From contig NZ_JAMBOE010000010.1 of the NCBI RefSeq assembly GCF_023715465.1, forward strand, positions 169,731 through 233,730: DNA of 64,000 nucleotides, read 5' to 3'. A model generated the notes under the pieces. The model saw only the letters and a list, made by a program, of their open reading frames with translations. It was not told the DNA's origin and made no database searches. Numbering within the stretch: the stretch's first letter is position 1; each line of letters starts with the position of its first letter. Position numbers and translations under genes: made by a program. Below, piece after piece: positions 62,509 to 64,000 of this stretch. The DNA comes from Paenibacillus macerans. GTDB lineage: Bacteria; Bacillota; Bacilli; Paenibacillales; Paenibacillaceae.

Positions 62509-63459
62509 TTAAGAACGCAGGAACAGGCCGGCCGCGCCAACCATGCCGGCATCGTTCCCCAAGGTGGCCGGGACGATTCTCATTCCCCGCTGCACCGGCT
62601 CCGGCGTCAGCTTGGCAAATACGCTGCGGATTTCGTTAAACAAAATATCGCCCGCCTTGGACACCCCGCCGCCGATGATAAACAGCTCCGGATTGAGCAC
62701 CACGGCCACGGCCGCCAGCGATTTGCCCAGATAGAAAGCGGCGCGGTTGACGATGCGGATCGCTGCTTCGTCGCCCGCCTTAGCCGCGTCAAACACGTCT
62801 TTGGCCATGATATTCTCCACCTGCGCCAGCGAAGTCAGATCGCCGCGGGCTACGGCGTCCTTGGCCATGCGGATAATCCCGGTGGCCGAGGAGACCGTCT
62901 CCAGGCAGCCCATTTGGCCGCAGCCGCAGCCGATCGCTTCCAGGTCGGGAACGACCGACATATGTCCCAACTCGCCGGCCATGCCGGAGAAGCCTTGATA
63001 AATTTTACCGTCGATGATGATGCCGCCGCCAACGCCGGTTCCCAGCGTATAGCACACGCAGTTGTCGACGCCTTTCCCCGCGCCGCCCCAGGCTTCGCCC
63101 AGCGCCGCCACGTTGGCATCGTTGTCTATTTTGATCGGCTTGCCCAGTCGCTGTTCCAAAATCTCGCGAATATGGAAATCCCTCAAACCTACATTCGGCG
63201 CCAGAATAATGATGCCTTCGCGGACGTTCGTAAACCCGGCGACCCCGGCGCCGACACCAGCCACCTGATCCCAGGAGAACGGAGACTGTTCCACGATCAG
63301 CCGGACATAACGCTCAATGTTGGCTACGATCGTATCGGCACCTTTTTCCGTTTCCGTCGGGCCTTCATAGGTATGAAGGAGCTGTCCTTCTTCATTGCAA
63401 ATGCCGACTTTTATGGCCGTACCGCCCAGGTCAACACCAATGTAGATTTTTTCAGACAT
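62509..63459 (-). CDS. glk: ROK-family glucokinase
   Basis: Phosphorylates glucose with ATP. 316 residues from MSEKIYIGVDLGGTAIKVGI, nine bases after AAGGTGG; longer frames lack an RBS. Visible motifs are the ATP-binding DLGGT, sugar-binding ENDAN-like IDNDANVAALGE, GTGVGGGII, GELGHMSVV and the ROK zinc motif CGCGQMGCLETVSS. It precedes rapZ by 71 bp in the same direction. Confidence 0.95.
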   Translation of the reverse strand: MSEKIYIGVDLGGTAIKVGICNEEGQLLHTYEGPTETEKGADTIVANIERYVRLIVEQSPFSWDQVAGVGAGVAGFTNVREGIIILAPNVGLRDFHIREILEQRLGKPIKIDNDANVAALGEAWGGAGKGVDNCVCYTLGTGVGGGIIIDGKIYQGFSGMAGELGHMSVVPDLEAIGCGCGQMGCLETVSSATGIIRMAKDAVARGDLTSLAQVENIMAKDVFDAAKAGDEAAIRIVNRAAFYLGKSLAAVAVVLNPELFIIGGGVSKAGDILFNEIRSVFAKLTPEPVQRGMRIVPATLGNDAGMVGAAGLFLRS

Positions 63460-63658
63460 TTCACAAGCCACCTTTATCATAAATAATATGCTGCCAGAAC
63501 AACAGGTACGCGCATGCCGCGCCCGTAGTATACTCCTACGTACCAACTATAAGCGAACCCTCCCTTTCGGTCAAGTGAAGGCCAGAAACGCCAAAGCCCC
63601 GTCGAGACAAGGGATTTCGGTGTGACATAGCTCATGGAAACCGGGGGAATGTACTTAA

Positions 63659-63875
63659 GAAAAACGCCTGACGGCGTCCTTTAGTGGCTCTGACTTCTAC
63701 TTTGGAGCGATTGGAGGCTCTTCCTAAACTTTGGACACTGCTCTAACGGACACCAGCGACCTTATCCACCCATTTCCCAGGTATTTCCCAGCCTAAGGGA
63801 CACAGGCGGCCCTATTTCGCTCTAAACCCGTTCATCCAGGACGATTTGAGCTAAATAAGGGCTTATGTGTCCGTC
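63659..63875 (+). repeat. Dispersed structured intergenic repeat, copy C
   Basis: Same ordered blocks as copies A and B up to GTGTCCGT, then the sequence diverges and lacks the last 90 bp. The element begins again with the ACGCCtgacGGCGT hairpin. Confidence 0.85.
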
Positions 63876-64000
63876 CCTCGTATTTAAGGTGTTTTCTCAC
63901 GAATACTCACTTATTCGCAGGATTTCGCTACCTTGTAAAACAGGGCATGAGTCGGAATGAGGAGTAGACACTGTCTTTTTCGGCAAACGGGCATGCGGGA
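63876..64000. other. Window end, no gene seen
   Basis: The last 125 bp show no coding pattern, promoter or structured element that I can support. Confidence 0.4.

Overview
The window looks like chromosomal DNA of a Paenibacillus-type Firmicute. The evidence is the cggR-gapA-pgk-tpiA-gpmI-eno operon behind a CggR-type operator, the glk-rapZ-yvcK-whiA-HPr block, CtsR control of clpP, strong AGGAGG ribosome-binding sites, many sugar ABC importers and a YesM/YesN-type two-component system. Most of the window is moderately GC-rich. Two stretches are clearly AT-rich and look acquired or decaying: about 25.3-28.6 kb and 46.5-49.2 kb.

Layout. 1-3.8 kb: the end of a chemotaxis receptor and a divergent ArsR regulator/MFS exporter pair. 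3.8-13.7 kb: a glycan operon on the minus strand (alpha-L-rhamnosidase, GH63-like hydrolase, solute-binding protein, two permeases, DUF5060/DUF4038/DUF5605 hydrolase) with a divergent AraC regulator. 13.8-17.3 kb: a Fur-box operon (methyltransferase plus a NitT/TauT-type ABC importer). 17.7-25.2 kb: the glycolytic operon. 25.3-28.6 kb: a small membrane ORF, a secreted protein, an IS630 remnant and a frameshifted solute-binding protein. 28.8-33.2 kb: tRNA-Arg, clpP, adenine deaminase, glucuronate isomerase. 33.7-37.7 kb: potABCD for polyamine uptake behind a long structured leader. 38.1-46.2 kb: a second sugar-importer operon with a FAD oxidoreductase, a TIM-barrel-like protein and a YesMN sensor pair.

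The most unusual region is 46.5-55.7 kb. It is a minus-strand island with two VgrG/gpD-like spike proteins, a DUF4280 PAAR-like tip, a DcrB/Eag-like putative chaperone, an Imm11-like protein and a conserved unknown. The second spike protein carries a hydrophobic glycine-rich segment and a C-terminal zincin-like HExxH domain, and a small zinc-ribbon gene follows it immediately. Beyond a terminator comes an array of small AT-rich genes: a 5'-truncated toxin-like tail coupled to a 48-aa ORF, two paralogous small proteins (one frameshifted), two overlapping ORFs and an ankyrin protein. I read this as a contractile-injection-type spike/effector/immunity island. No sheath, tube, baseplate or ATPase genes lie in the window.

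56.2-58.7 kb holds a ribbon-helix-helix gene with its own palindromic operator and a HigBA-like toxin-antitoxin pair. That pair lies between two 75-bp direct repeats, each carrying the terminator of the neighbouring SIMPL gene. 59.1-63.5 kb is the HPr-whiA-yvcK-rapZ-glk block. A structured intergenic repeat occurs three times (17.3, 33.4 and 63.7 kb), always in the same orientation. Similarities to named families come from reading the sequences, not from a database search.
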